Source of the DNA: Mycobacteriales bacterium
GTDB taxonomy: Bacteria; Actinomycetota; Actinomycetes; JAFAQI01; DASSKL01
Length of the DNA stretch: 64,000 nucleotides
Assembly: GCA_035690485.1 (NCBI GenBank)
Contig: DASSKL010000071.1
Coordinates: forward strand, 31,453-95,452
Direction: 5' to 3'
The position numbers were made by a program, and so were the translations under genes. Below, piece by piece: positions 7,688-15,959 of this stretch. The number at the start of each line of letters is the position of its first letter. The stretch's first letter is position 1. Under the pieces are notes generated by a model. It did no database searches. It saw only the letters and a list, made by a program, of their open reading frames with translations, and was not told the origin of the DNA.

Positions 7688-10279
7688 GTGATCCCGCAGC
7701 AAAACGACAACCGGACGCCCGATTTCGACGCCGTGGTGGTGGGGGCAGGGTTCTCCGGGCTCTATCTCCTGCACCGGCTGCGCACGCTCGGCTTCTCGGT
7801 GCGGGTCTTCGACGGCGCGGGCGACGTGGGCGGCACGTGGTACTGGAACCGCTACCCCGGGGCTCGCTGCGACATCCCGACGACCGACTACACCTACAGC
7901 TTCGACCCGGAGCTCGAGGATGCCTGGCAGTGGTCGGAGAAGTACGCCACCCAGCCAGAGATCCTCCGCTACCTGGGCTTCGTCGCGGACCGCTACGACC
8001 TGCGCCGCGACATCCAGTTCAACACGCGCATCGAGTCGGCCACGTGGGACGACGCGGCATCGCTCTGGCGGCTCACGACCGACCAGGGCAAGCACGTCAC
8101 CTGCCGCTTCTACGTCATGGCCACGGGCTGCCTGTCGCTGCCGAAGGAAGTCGACATCGAGGGTGCCCCGTCGTTCGCAGGCGAGGTCTACTACACCGGT
8201 CGATGGCCGCACGAGCCGGTCGACTTCACCGGCAAGCGGGTGGCCGTCATCGGCACCGGCTCCTCGGGCATCCAGTCGATCCCGCTCATCGCGCAGCAGG
8301 CCGCACAGCTGACGGTGTTCCAGCGCACCCCCAACTTCTCTGTCCCGGCGCACAACGGCCCACAGCCGGCCGACCGCGTCGCTCAGATCAAGGCCGACCG
8401 GGCCGCCTACCGCGACGCCGCGAAGTGGTCACGTGGAGGCATCCCGACCGAGATCAGCGAGGTCAGCGGCCTGACCGCGCCCGACGACGTGGCGCGGGCC
8501 CGTTTCGACGAGGCGATCGCGCGCGGGGAGCTGTTCGCGATCCTGGGCGTCTTCAACGACCAGGGCGTGCACCTGCAGTCCAACGAGCGGGTCGCCGAGA
8601 TGATCCGCGAGCGCATCCGCTCGATCGTAAAGGACCCGGAGACGGCCGAGACGCTGTGTCCCAAGGACCACCCCTTCGGCACCAAGCGGCCGTGTCTCGA
8701 CACCAACTACTTCGAGACCTACAACCTGCCGCACGTGCGGCTGGTCGATCTGCGCAAGCACCCGATCAGCAAGATCACCCCGACCGGCATCGACACCGTC
8801 GACGAGTCGTTGGAGTTCGACGCGATCGTCTACGCCACGGGCTTCGACGCGATGACCGGCCCGATCGTCGCGGTCGACATCACCGGGCGCGACGGCGTGA
8901 CCCTCAAGGAGAAGTGGGCCGACGGCCCGTCGACCTACCTCGGCCTCACGACCGTCGGCTTCCCGAACTTCTTCGCCATCACGGGCCCCGGCAGCCCTTC
9001 GGTGCTGTCCAACATGGCGGTCTCGATCGAGCAGCACGTCGACTGGGTCTCCGACGCCATCGCCTACCTGCGCGACCACCAGTTCACGACGATCGAGCCG
9101 ACGCCGGGTGCAGAGGCCGGGTGGAACCAGCACAACGCCGACTGCGCGGCGATCACGCTGCACCCGACCGCCAACTCCTGGTACATGGGCGCCAACGTCC
9201 CGGGCAAGCCGCGCGTCTTCTACCCCTACATCGGCGGGGTCGACGCCTACCGCGGGGCCTGCGACGAGGTCGCCGCCAAGGACTACCTCGGCTTCAAGCT
9301 CACCGGCCCCGCCGGTGAGCAGTGCCACGACGGCGTCGTCCGCCGCGTCCAGCCCGACGTGCAGCTCGTCCTCGACATGATGGGCATGCTCGGGCTGCCG
9401 CCGCTCGAGTCCCTTCCGGTGCCGGACGCCCGCGCGTTCATGGAGCAGACCAACGCGATGCGAATGCCCGGGCCCGAGGTCGGCGAGATCGTCGACGGCC
9501 AGCTGCCCGGCGCCGCCGGCCCGCTCGACTTCCGGCTGTTCCGGCCGCCGACCCCCGGCGCGCACCCGGTCGTCGTCTACTTCCACGGCGGTGGCTGGGT
9601 GCTCGGCGACCACGTCTCCGACGAGCCGCTGTGCCGCGACCTGTGCGTGCGCACGGGCGCGGTCGTGGTCTCGGTCAACTACCGGCACGCGCCCGAGGAC
9701 CGCTTCCCGGCCGCGGCCGACGACGCCTTCGCGGCCGTGCGCTGGGTCGCCGACAACGCGGTCGAGCTGGGGGGCATCCCCGGGCAGCTCGTGGTCGCCG
9801 GCTGGAGCGCCGGGGGCAACGTCGCCGCGGTCGCCTGCCAGCGAGCACGCGACGAGGGCGGCCCGGAGATCCTCGGCCAGCTGCTGCTGACGCCGGTCAC
9901 CGACGAGGACATGACGCGCCCGTCGTACGTCGAGAATGCCGACGGCTACGTCCTGACCGCACCGCTGATGCAGTGGTTCTGGGACCACTACGCCGACCCG
10001 GCCGATCGCGCCGACCCGGTCGCGTCGCCGCTGCACGGCAAGCTCGAGGGGCTGCCGCCGGCCGTCATCGTCACGGCCGACTTCGACCCGCTGCGCGACA
10101 GCGGTGAGGCCTACGCCCAGGCGCTGTCGGCGGCCGGTGTGCCGGTGCAGCGCATCAGGGCGCGCGGCCACACGCACACGTCGCTGACCATGGTCGACGT
10201 GGTGATCTCCGGGGCGCCGGTGCGCGCCGAGATCGCCGGGGCGCTGCGGTCGATGCTCAAGGCGCCGGTGCCGGCCTGA
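7688..10279 (+). CDS. Baeyer-Villiger monooxygenase fused to an HSL-type alpha/beta-hydrolase (esterase)
   Basis: The product is 863 residues, one uninterrupted frame joining two enzymes. Residues 1-~540 are a flavin Baeyer-Villiger monooxygenase resembling phenylacetone monooxygenase: FAD site GAGFSG (19-24), [16 protein letters not shown] (48-63), NADPH site GTGSSG (189-194), and Arg334 in FGTKR at the place of the catalytic Arg. The fingerprint FxGxxxHxxxW(P/D) reads [12 protein letters not shown] (163-174), with Tyr169 for His. Residues ~590-863 are a hormone-sensitive-lipase family esterase: HGGGW (633-637), nucleophile Ser707 in GWSAGGN, Asp800 in DFDPLRD, and His828 or His830. Such a protein could turn a ketone into an ester or lactone and hydrolyse it. 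GTG 7688 is preceded by GGAGG at 7678-7682; an earlier GTG at 7676 is unlikely. A TATGGT at 7636-7641 may be a -10 box. Confidence 0.93.
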   Translation: MIPQQNDNRTPDFDAVVVGAGFSGLYLLHRLRTLGFSVRVFDGAGDVGGTWYWNRYPGARCDIPTTDYTYSFDPELEDAWQWSEKYATQPEILRYLGFVADRYDLRRDIQFNTRIESATWDDAASLWRLTTDQGKHVTCRFYVMATGCLSLPKEVDIEGAPSFAGEVYYTGRWPHEPVDFTGKRVAVIGTGSSGIQSIPLIAQQAAQLTVFQRTPNFSVPAHNGPQPADRVAQIKADRAAYRDAAKWSRGGIPTEISEVSGLTAPDDVARARFDEAIARGELFAILGVFNDQGVHLQSNERVAEMIRERIRSIVKDPETAETLCPKDHPFGTKRPCLDTNYFETYNLPHVRLVDLRKHPISKITPTGIDTVDESLEFDAIVYATGFDAMTGPIVAVDITGRDGVTLKEKWADGPSTYLGLTTVGFPNFFAITGPGSPSVLSNMAVSIEQHVDWVSDAIAYLRDHQFTTIEPTPGAEAGWNQHNADCAAITLHPTANSWYMGANVPGKPRVFYPYIGGVDAYRGACDEVAAKDYLGFKLTGPAGEQCHDGVVRRVQPDVQLVLDMMGMLGLPPLESLPVPDARAFMEQTNAMRMPGPEVGEIVDGQLPGAAGPLDFRLFRPPTPGAHPVVVYFHGGGWVLGDHVSDEPLCRDLCVRTGAVVVSVNYRHAPEDRFPAAADDAFAAVRWVADNAVELGGIPGQLVVAGWSAGGNVAAVACQRARDEGGPEILGQLLLTPVTDEDMTRPSYVENADGYVLTAPLMQWFWDHYADPADRADPVASPLHGKLEGLPPAVIVTADFDPLRDSGEAYAQALSAAGVPVQRIRARGHTHTSLTMVDVVISGAPVRAEIAGALRSMLKAPVPA

Positions 10280-10282
10280 CGG

Positions 10283-11374
10283 TCAGCCGGCGCCGGGGAG
10301 CACGCGGCGGTCGATGAGCACCTGCAGCCAGTGGCAGAAGCTCTGCTCGGTGTCGTAGGTCGCGCAGAACCCTGCCTGCTTGATCTTCACCGTGCTGACG
10401 AACGCCGGCGGTGGTGCCTGCTCGGCACCGTAGGCGAAGCAGAAGTCGGCGTAGTGGTGCGACTCACCGAGCAGGTCGGCCATCGGCACCGGTCGCAGGC
10501 CCCGATCGCGGACGATCTCGTCCCACACCTGCGCGTGTGCCGGAAGGAACTCCGCGAGGCGCACCGGGTCGTCGGGCCCGGCCTCGACGCCGAGCACCTC
10601 GGCCATGGCCGGCCACAGGTCGCGCCAGGCGAACACCTCGCCGTTGGTGAGGTTGAAGTGCTGACCGGCCGCAGCCGGCGTCGTCGCGGCCCAGCGGATG
10701 GCGTCGGCCACCAGCCGGGTGTCGACCGCCTCCCACACGTAGGGCACGCCGCCGGGGAACCCGAACGGCTTGCCCAGCCTGGTGCAGATCGCGGCGTAGG
10801 CCCCGATGACCGGAGGCAGGTTCATCACCACGCCGTAGTTGGGCCCGACGATGAGCTGGGGCCGCATGATCGTCCAGTCGTAGCCGGCGCGGGCGGATTG
10901 CTCGCGGACGAAGTCCTCCTGCAGCCAGTAGAAGTTCTCGTGCTGGTCGCGGGGAAGACGTTCTCGCGCCGGCACCGGCATCGGGTGCAGGTGGATGCCG
11001 TAGGCCTTGGTGCCCTGCAGCAGCGTCACGTGTCGCAGGTCGGCCGCGACCTCGGCGAGCGGCTCCATGAGGTTGCGCAGCATCGCCAGGTTGGTGTCCA
11101 TCTGCTCGCGCTGGGTCCAGCCCGGCACCAGGCCTGGCAGCTCGTGCACGGCTGTGTAGACGACGTGCGTCACCGCGCCGAGGTCGGCGGCGGCCGCGCG
11201 GCACGACGCCGTGTCTCTCAGGTCGAGGGACAGGTGGCGGAAGGGCTGGTCGCTGAACACCTCGGGCGTACGTCGCGACACCGCCACGACGTCCCACCCG
11301 TCATCGAGGAAGGCGTCGACGCACGCCGTTCCCACCAGGCCGCTGGCCCCCGCGACGAGAACGGTGCCGGCCAT
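10283..11374 (-). CDS. SDR-family NAD(P)H enone reductase-like protein (progesterone 5beta-reductase/iridoid synthase type)
   Basis: The product is 363 residues. Rossmann motif GASGLVG near the N-terminus. The PRISE-type signatures are visible: LLQGTKAYG (Lys of the GxKxY region) and NFYWLQED, the counterpart of the NFYYxxED motif that carries the catalytic Tyr in plant progesterone 5beta-reductases; here the second aromatic is Trp. Members of this family reduce the C=C of cyclic enones or enals using NADPH. ATG 11374 has an AAGGAG site just upstream. It follows the SMP-30 gene by 10 nt on the same strand, and its 3' end lies 3 nt from the convergent monooxygenase-esterase. It could instead act as a 4-ene steroid or terpenoid reductase, or on a sugar nucleotide as in other extended SDRs. 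Confidence 0.85.
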   Translation of the reverse strand: MAGTVLVAGASGLVGTACVDAFLDDGWDVVAVSRRTPEVFSDQPFRHLSLDLRDTASCRAAAADLGAVTHVVYTAVHELPGLVPGWTQREQMDTNLAMLRNLMEPLAEVAADLRHVTLLQGTKAYGIHLHPMPVPARERLPRDQHENFYWLQEDFVREQSARAGYDWTIMRPQLIVGPNYGVVMNLPPVIGAYAAICTRLGKPFGFPGGVPYVWEAVDTRLVADAIRWAATTPAAAGQHFNLTNGEVFAWRDLWPAMAEVLGVEAGPDDPVRLAEFLPAHAQVWDEIVRDRGLRPVPMADLLGESHHYADFCFAYGAEQAPPPAFVSTVKIKQAGFCATYDTEQSFCHWLQVLIDRRVLPGAG

Positions 11375-11384
11375 GGCCGCTCCT

Positions 11385-12308
11385 TCAGAAGTTGAGCCGG
11401 AGTCCTGGGCACGACCACTCGGTCGCGTAGAGCTTTCCACGGCCGGACGACGTGATGTAGGCCGTGCGCAGGTCGTCACCGCCGAAGCAGATGTTCGTGA
11501 CGAACACGTCGTACTCCGGGACCTTGACGACCTCCTTGACCTTGCCGTCCGGGGTGATCGCGGTGATGGCCCCGGTCAGCAGGGTGGCGACGCAGACGTT
11601 GCCCTCGCTGTCGACGGCGAGCGAGTCGAGCAGCTGGAACCCCTCGAACGAGTGCAGCAAGGTCGCGCCCGCCGGTGTGTAGAGCTGGGTGCCGGGCTTG
11701 AGCACCCCGGGCCCCTCGACCTCCCACTGCCAGACCCGCCCGGTCATGGTCTCCGCGACGTAGAGGCGGGTGCCGTCGGGGGACAGCCCTACGCCGTTGG
11801 GGTGGTCGAGCGGGAAGACGATCTCGCGAATCGACGAGCCGTCGGGCAGCGCGTAGTAGAGCGCGCCCCGGTCCACCTCGCGGTCGCGGGTCTTGCCCAG
11901 GTCGGTGAAGTAGAAGCCGCCCTCGGCGTCGAACACGATGTCGTTGGGCCCGCGCAGGCCGCGGCCGTCGCACTCGGTGTAGAGGTCCTCGACCGTGCCC
12001 GTAGCCGGGTCGACCTTCTGGATGCGCCCGCCGATGTAGTCGGGCGGCTGCGGCCCGGGTGCGGTGATGCCGTCCACCTCGAACCACACGAACCCGCCGT
12101 TGTTGCAGACGTAGATCGCGCCGTCGGGACCGACGGCCGCGCCGTTCGGCCCGCCGCCGCAGTCGGCGAACCGCTCGATGCTGCCGTCGGGCGAGACGCG
12201 GGCGAGAGTGCCGCCCTGGATCTCCACCACGACCACCGACCCGTCGGGCATGGCGATCGGTCCCTCCGGGAAGCGCAGCCCGGAAGTGACCTCGCGCAGC
12301 TCGGGCAC
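11385..12308 (-). CDS. SMP-30/gluconolactonase/LRE family protein (probable lactonase)
   Basis: The product is 307 residues, a normal length for the six-bladed SMP-30 propeller. Family motifs occur in order: LRFPEGPIAMPDGS (metal-ligand Glu15), GGGPNGAAVGPDG, RGPNDIVFDAEGGFYF, HPNGVGLSPDGTRLYV and LLDSLAVDSEGN (metal-ligand Asp). The family hydrolyses lactones with a divalent metal, in the cytoplasm when no signal peptide is present, as here. GTG 12308 has an AAAGGAG site 7-8 nt upstream, which decides the start. It precedes the enone-reductase-like gene and diverges from an enoyl-CoA hydratase gene. Hydrolysing the lactone made by the neighbouring monooxygenase would be a sensible role, but that is inference. 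Confidence 0.88.
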   Translation of the reverse strand: MPELREVTSGLRFPEGPIAMPDGSVVVVEIQGGTLARVSPDGSIERFADCGGGPNGAAVGPDGAIYVCNNGGFVWFEVDGITAPGPQPPDYIGGRIQKVDPATGTVEDLYTECDGRGLRGPNDIVFDAEGGFYFTDLGKTRDREVDRGALYYALPDGSSIREIVFPLDHPNGVGLSPDGTRLYVAETMTGRVWQWEVEGPGVLKPGTQLYTPAGATLLHSFEGFQLLDSLAVDSEGNVCVATLLTGAITAITPDGKVKEVVKVPEYDVFVTNICFGGDDLRTAYITSSGRGKLYATEWSCPGLRLNF

Positions 12309-12391
12309 GGATTTCTCCTTTCCACGGCGCGGATCCGGAGGCGTGGACCGGTCGTGACGGGTACCTCCGAAGACGGCGACCATCGCACTAC

Positions 12392-12407
12392 TTGACGTTG
12401 ACGTCAA
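12392..12407. promoter_or_regulatory. Palindrome TTGACGTCAA with extra half-site, candidate operator
   Basis: A perfect 10-bp palindrome TTGACGTCAA (12398-12407) is preceded directly by another TTGACG (12392-12397). It lies in the 169-nt divergent region between the SMP-30 gene and the enoyl-CoA hydratase gene, and its TTGACG on either strand could double as a -35 box. No convincing -10 box was seen at the right distance on the plus strand. It could serve a regulator controlling both directions. Confidence 0.35.
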
Positions 12408-12477
12408 ATACAGGTTTGTTGGGAGATCGGGTCCGGGGCGGTGGTGTCGCGGCCACTGGCAGGAGGTGTCGCAGGAC

Positions 12478-13311
12478 ATGGTCGAGACGGTGGCGGCGGC
12501 GTTCGAGACGCTGATCCTCGACGTGGCCGACTCGATCGCGACGATCACGCTCAACCGGCCCGAGCGCATGAACGCCTACACGGCGTTGATGGGACGCGAG
12601 CTGGCGGCCGCCATGCGGCGGTGCGACGAGGACGACGAGGTGCGTGCCGTCGTCGTCACCGGCGCCGGCCGGGCGTTCTGCGCGGGGCTCGACCTCGACT
12701 CCGGCGGCGACGCGTTCTCGCCCGACTCGCTCAAGCAGCACGAGCAGGGCCGCGGTGAGGGGCGCTCGCCGATCGACGTGCGCAAGCCGGTCATCGCCGC
12801 GATGAACGGCCACGCGGTCGGCATCGGGCTCACCATCGCCATGCAGTGCGACATCCGCATCGCCGCTGAGGAGGGCAAGTACGGCTTCGTCTTCGTCTCC
12901 CGCGGGATCGTGCCGGAGAACAACTCCAACTGGATCCTGCCGCGGGTGGTCGGCAGCGCGGTCGCCGCGGAGCTCATGCTGACCGGCCGCATCTTCTCCG
13001 GCGCCGAGGCGGCGGCGCTCGGGGTCGCCGGTCGCGCGCTGCCGTCGGCCGAGGTGCTCCCGGCCGCGCGGGCACTCGCCGAGCAGATCCGCGACAACAC
13101 CGCACCCGTGTCGGTCGCGCTGACCAAGCAGCTGCTGTGGCACGCGATGGAGAGCACCCGGCTGCAGAGCCTGGCCGCCGAGCGGGCCTTGCTGGGCTGG
13201 GTCGGTGCACAGCCCGACGCCACCGAAGGGGTGCTGTCTTTCGCCGAGAAGCGGCCACCGAAGTGGTCGTTGCGGGTGTCCACCGACATGCCGGACTGGC
13301 CCGCCACCTGA
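12478..13311 (+). CDS. Enoyl-CoA hydratase/isomerase family protein
   Basis: The product is 277 residues. Crotonase-fold motifs: ITLNRPERMNA, the first oxyanion-hole segment TGAGRAFCAGLDL and the second NGHAVGIGLTIAMQCDIRIA. The catalytic region GIVPENNSNWILPR keeps a Glu at the position of Glu164 of rat crotonase. The protein would hydrate or isomerise an enoyl-CoA during beta-oxidation. ATG 12478 is preferred: an AGGAGG at 12461-12466 can serve it at an 11-nt spacing, whereas the in-frame GTG at 12466 overlaps that site. The acyl-CoA ligase gene starts 15 nt downstream, so the two are probably one transcript. Confidence 0.92.
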   Translation: MVETVAAAFETLILDVADSIATITLNRPERMNAYTALMGRELAAAMRRCDEDDEVRAVVVTGAGRAFCAGLDLDSGGDAFSPDSLKQHEQGRGEGRSPIDVRKPVIAAMNGHAVGIGLTIAMQCDIRIAAEEGKYGFVFVSRGIVPENNSNWILPRVVGSAVAAELMLTGRIFSGAEAAALGVAGRALPSAEVLPAARALAEQIRDNTAPVSVALTKQLLWHAMESTRLQSLAAERALLGWVGAQPDATEGVLSFAEKRPPKWSLRVSTDMPDWPAT

Positions 13312-13326
13312 GCCGTCGGAGGACCC

Positions 13327-15048
13327 ATGGCACGCACGCGAGACCAGCTCGTCCAGGAGCTCACCGCACCGGGCGGCCCGTTCGAGATCGTCGAGAAGCC
13401 GGTGCGCGGCGTCCCCCTGCGGGTCTACACGATGCCGCCGCGCACGCTGCGCGACGTCGTCATGTCGATGGAGCAGCACGCCGACCGCGACTACCTCGTC
13501 TACCGCGGTGAGCGCTGGACCTTCGGCGACGGGCTGCGGATCATCGCCGGCCTGGCCACCCACCTGCGCGAGCAGTACGGCGTACGGCGGGGCGACCGGG
13601 TCGCCATCGCGATGCGCAACTATCCCGAGTGGCCGTTCGCGTTCTGGGCCTGCCAGGTGCTCGGCGCGGTCGCCGTACCCCTCAACGCCTGGTGGACCGG
13701 ACCGGAGCTGGCCTACGCGCTGGGCGACTCCGGGGCCGTCGCGCTGTTCGCCGACGGGGAGCGGGTCGAGCGGCTGCAGCCCGAGCGCGCCGGTCTGCCA
13801 CAGCTGCGCCACGTCGTCTGCGTCCGCGGTGACACGGCCCACAGCGACACCCACCCGTGGCAGGACGTGCTCGATGCGCTGGACCCGGGCGCGACGTTGC
13901 CCGACCCGGACATCGACACCGACGACGACGCCACGATCATGTACACCTCCGGCACGACCGGCGTGCCGAAGGGTGCCGTCGCCACCCACCGCAACCACTG
14001 CACCAACCTGCTCAACACCGCTTTGCTCGGCGCCGTGAACGCCGTGCTCGCCGCGCCCGACGGTGCCGCTCCGCAGGCGCCGGCGGCGCCGGCCCAGCCG
14101 GCGTCGCTGCAGACGTTCCCGCTGTTCCACATCGGCGGGCTGACGGGGCTCTACGTCAACACCGCGTTCGGCGGCAAGATCGTGCTGCAGTACAAGTGGG
14201 ACACCGCGGAGGCGCTCGATCTCATCGAGCAGGAGGGCATCACCGGCCTCGCGCTGGTGCCGACCCTGCTGCGCCGGCTGCTGGAGTCACCGGAGATCGA
14301 GAAGCGTGACCTGTCGACGCTGGGCGGCATCTCGTCGGGCGGTGCACCGGTGCCCGCCGACCTGATCACCCGCATCGAGTCCGACTTCGAGCGCAAGGTC
14401 GCCCCCGCCAACGGCTACGGGCTCACCGAGACGACCTCGGCGGTCATCGTCAACGCGGCCGACATGTACTTCGCGCACCCCGACAGCATCGGGCGCCCGG
14501 TGCCCGGCACCGACGTCCGGGTCGTGGAGCCGGGCGGCGACGACGTGCCCACCGGCGAGGTGGGCGAGCTCTGGGTGCGCGGCCCCAACGTGGTGCGCGG
14601 CTACTGGAACAAGCCCGAGGCGACGGCCGAGGCCTTCACCGACGGGTGGTTCCACACCGGCGACCTGGGCTACGTCGACGCCGACGGCTTCGTCTACGTC
14701 GTCGACCGGCTCAAGGACGTCGTCCTGCGCGGCGGCGAGAACGTCTACTGCGCCGAGGTCGAGGCGGTGCTCTACCAGCACCCCGCGGTCTACGACGCCG
14801 CCGTCATCGGCGTGCCGCACCCGAGCCTCGGCGAGGAGGTCGCCGCGGTGGTGCAGCCGCGCCCGGGCAGCGACCTCGGCGCCGACGAGGTCCGGCGTTA
14901 CGCGGCGCAGCACCTGGCGGCGTTCAAGGTGCCCGTGCACGTCTTCGTGCAGCGCGAGGACCTGCCTCGCAACGCCGCCGGCAAGGTGCTCAAGCGCGAG
15001 CTGCGGGAGCGGGTGACGCAGCCGGCGGGGCTGACGCCCGGCGCCTAG
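13327..15048 (+). CDS. Acyl-CoA synthetase (FadD-type AMP-dependent ligase)
   Basis: The product is 573 residues, the usual size for this ANL-superfamily group. The P-loop-like motif TIMYTSGTTGVPKG lies near residues 203-216, the adenylate motif NGYGLTETT in the middle, then FHTGDLGYVDADGF and the C-terminal PRNAAGKVLKREL with the catalytic Lys. The enzyme activates a carboxylic acid to its CoA thioester with ATP; substrate unknown. The insertion DGAAPQAPAAPAQPAS is low-complexity. It alignably matches the ligase at 61399-63117 along its whole length, including the N-terminal extension (LTAPG..FE). RBS GGAGG precedes ATG 13327. It overlaps the convergent MerR gene by 4 nt. Likely the last enzyme of the cluster before beta-oxidation. 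Confidence 0.93.
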   Translation: MARTRDQLVQELTAPGGPFEIVEKPVRGVPLRVYTMPPRTLRDVVMSMEQHADRDYLVYRGERWTFGDGLRIIAGLATHLREQYGVRRGDRVAIAMRNYPEWPFAFWACQVLGAVAVPLNAWWTGPELAYALGDSGAVALFADGERVERLQPERAGLPQLRHVVCVRGDTAHSDTHPWQDVLDALDPGATLPDPDIDTDDDATIMYTSGTTGVPKGAVATHRNHCTNLLNTALLGAVNAVLAAPDGAAPQAPAAPAQPASLQTFPLFHIGGLTGLYVNTAFGGKIVLQYKWDTAEALDLIEQEGITGLALVPTLLRRLLESPEIEKRDLSTLGGISSGGAPVPADLITRIESDFERKVAPANGYGLTETTSAVIVNAADMYFAHPDSIGRPVPGTDVRVVEPGGDDVPTGEVGELWVRGPNVVRGYWNKPEATAEAFTDGWFHTGDLGYVDADGFVYVVDRLKDVVLRGGENVYCAEVEAVLYQHPAVYDAAVIGVPHPSLGEEVAAVVQPRPGSDLGADEVRRYAAQHLAAFKVPVHVFVQREDLPRNAAGKVLKRELRERVTQPAGLTPGA

Positions 15049-15857
15049 CCCGTCACCGGCCAGCAGACCTCGGTGGTGTGCGCGAGCAGGTCGTCCGGGT
15101 CGCCGGTCGGCAGGTAGTACTCCCGGATCGGCCCCGCCGCGCCGGTCGCCCGCTCGAGCACCCAGGTGCCGAGCGTGCCGTAGGTCCGGTCGAGATCGCC
15201 GAACGGCCCGTCGTGCACGAGCACCGCGACGTCGACGCCCGGCACCTCGGCGTACGTCACGCGCGGCGGCAGGGCCGACGCCGGCGCCGCGTCGACCGGG
15301 ACGAACACGACCACGTCTCCCTCCTCGTCCTCGAAGAACTCGCGCGGGAACAATGCGCCGTCGGGACCGCTGCGCGTCGCCGCACTGCCGGCCAGAGTCC
15401 GGTGCAGCAGGGTGAACGCCTCCATCCACCACGCCACGGCCTGCTCCGCCGGCACGTGCTCGGCGACCATCAGCGCCGGGGTCGCCGGGAGGTGGCGCCG
15501 CTGCACCCGCTCGTCGTCGCGCGGCTGCTCCAGCAGCGAGCGCAGCGACGCGACGGTCTGCTGGGTCTCCTGCAGACGCTCCTCCATCCGGCGCAGGTGC
15601 GCGACGAGTGCGGCATCGCGCCGGGACGGGTCCGGCGCCTGCACGATCTCGCGCACGTCGTCGAGCGGCATGCCCAGGTCGCGCAGCCGCCGGATCATCT
15701 GGGCGGTGCCGACCTGGTCGGGCGTGTAGAACCGGTAGCCGGTCGACGCGTCGATCTCGGCCGGGTCGAGCACGCCGACGTCGTGGTAGTGCCGCAACGC
15801 CTTGACGCTGAGATAGGTCATCCGCGAGAAGTCGCCGATCGACAGCTTGGTCGTCAT
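15045..15857 (-). CDS. MerR-family transcriptional regulator with GyrI-like effector-binding domain
   Basis: The product is 270 residues. N-terminal MerR winged helix (KLSIGDFSRMTYLSVKALRH, then GVLDPAEIDASTGYRFYTPDQ), a dimerisation coiled coil at about 75-120 (LVAHLRRMEERLQETQQTV), and a C-terminal BmrR/GyrI-like ligand domain ending EVCWPVTG. Such proteins twist promoters with 19-bp spacers and respond to organic cations or drugs. Its own start and that of the divergent exporter each carry such a promoter (15864-15894 and 15923-15953). ATG 15857 is chosen because it lies 6 nt from the -10 box, so the mRNA is probably leaderless; a GTG at 15863 is in frame but would fall before the predicted transcript start. 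Confidence 0.93.
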   Translation of the reverse strand: MTTKLSIGDFSRMTYLSVKALRHYHDVGVLDPAEIDASTGYRFYTPDQVGTAQMIRRLRDLGMPLDDVREIVQAPDPSRRDAALVAHLRRMEERLQETQQTVASLRSLLEQPRDDERVQRRHLPATPALMVAEHVPAEQAVAWWMEAFTLLHRTLAGSAATRSGPDGALFPREFFEDEEGDVVVFVPVDAAPASALPPRVTYAEVPGVDVAVLVHDGPFGDLDRTYGTLGTWVLERATGAAGPIREYYLPTGDPDDLLAHTTEVCWPVTG

Positions 15858-15863
15858 GGGCAC

Positions 15864-15894
15864 ACGGTGGACTCTCCCGTAGGGGGAGGGTCAA
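15864..15894 (-). promoter_or_regulatory. MerR-type promoter/operator of the merR gene
   Basis: Read on the minus strand: -35 TTGACC (15894-15889), a 19-nt spacer and -10 CACCGT (15869-15864), with the ATG 6 nt further on. The spacer is a dyad with 9-bp arms and one mismatch, GACTCTCCC and GGGAGGGTC around GTAGG. The long spacer is the hallmark of MerR-activated promoters. Confidence 0.75.
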
Positions 15895-15922
15895 GTGCGC
15901 GCGACGCCGCGAGATTCGCTGC

Positions 15923-15953
15923 TTGACTCTCCCGTTGGGGGAGGCCCGACAAC
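15923..15953 (+). promoter_or_regulatory. MerR-type promoter/operator of the DHA2 exporter gene
   Basis: -35 TTGACT (15923-15928), a 19-nt spacer and -10 GACAAC (15948-15953); the exporter ATG follows after 6 nt. The spacer holds CTCCC-GTTGG-GGGAG, nearly identical to the copy before merR, so one regulator probably controls both directions. Confidence 0.78.
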
Positions 15954-15959
15954 GGCTGC

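Noticed and set aside
12388..14130. A 580-codon minus-strand frame opposite ECH and the acyl-CoA ligase
   Set aside because: The plus strand carries full crotonase and ANL motifs; the minus frame shows none and is low-complexity.
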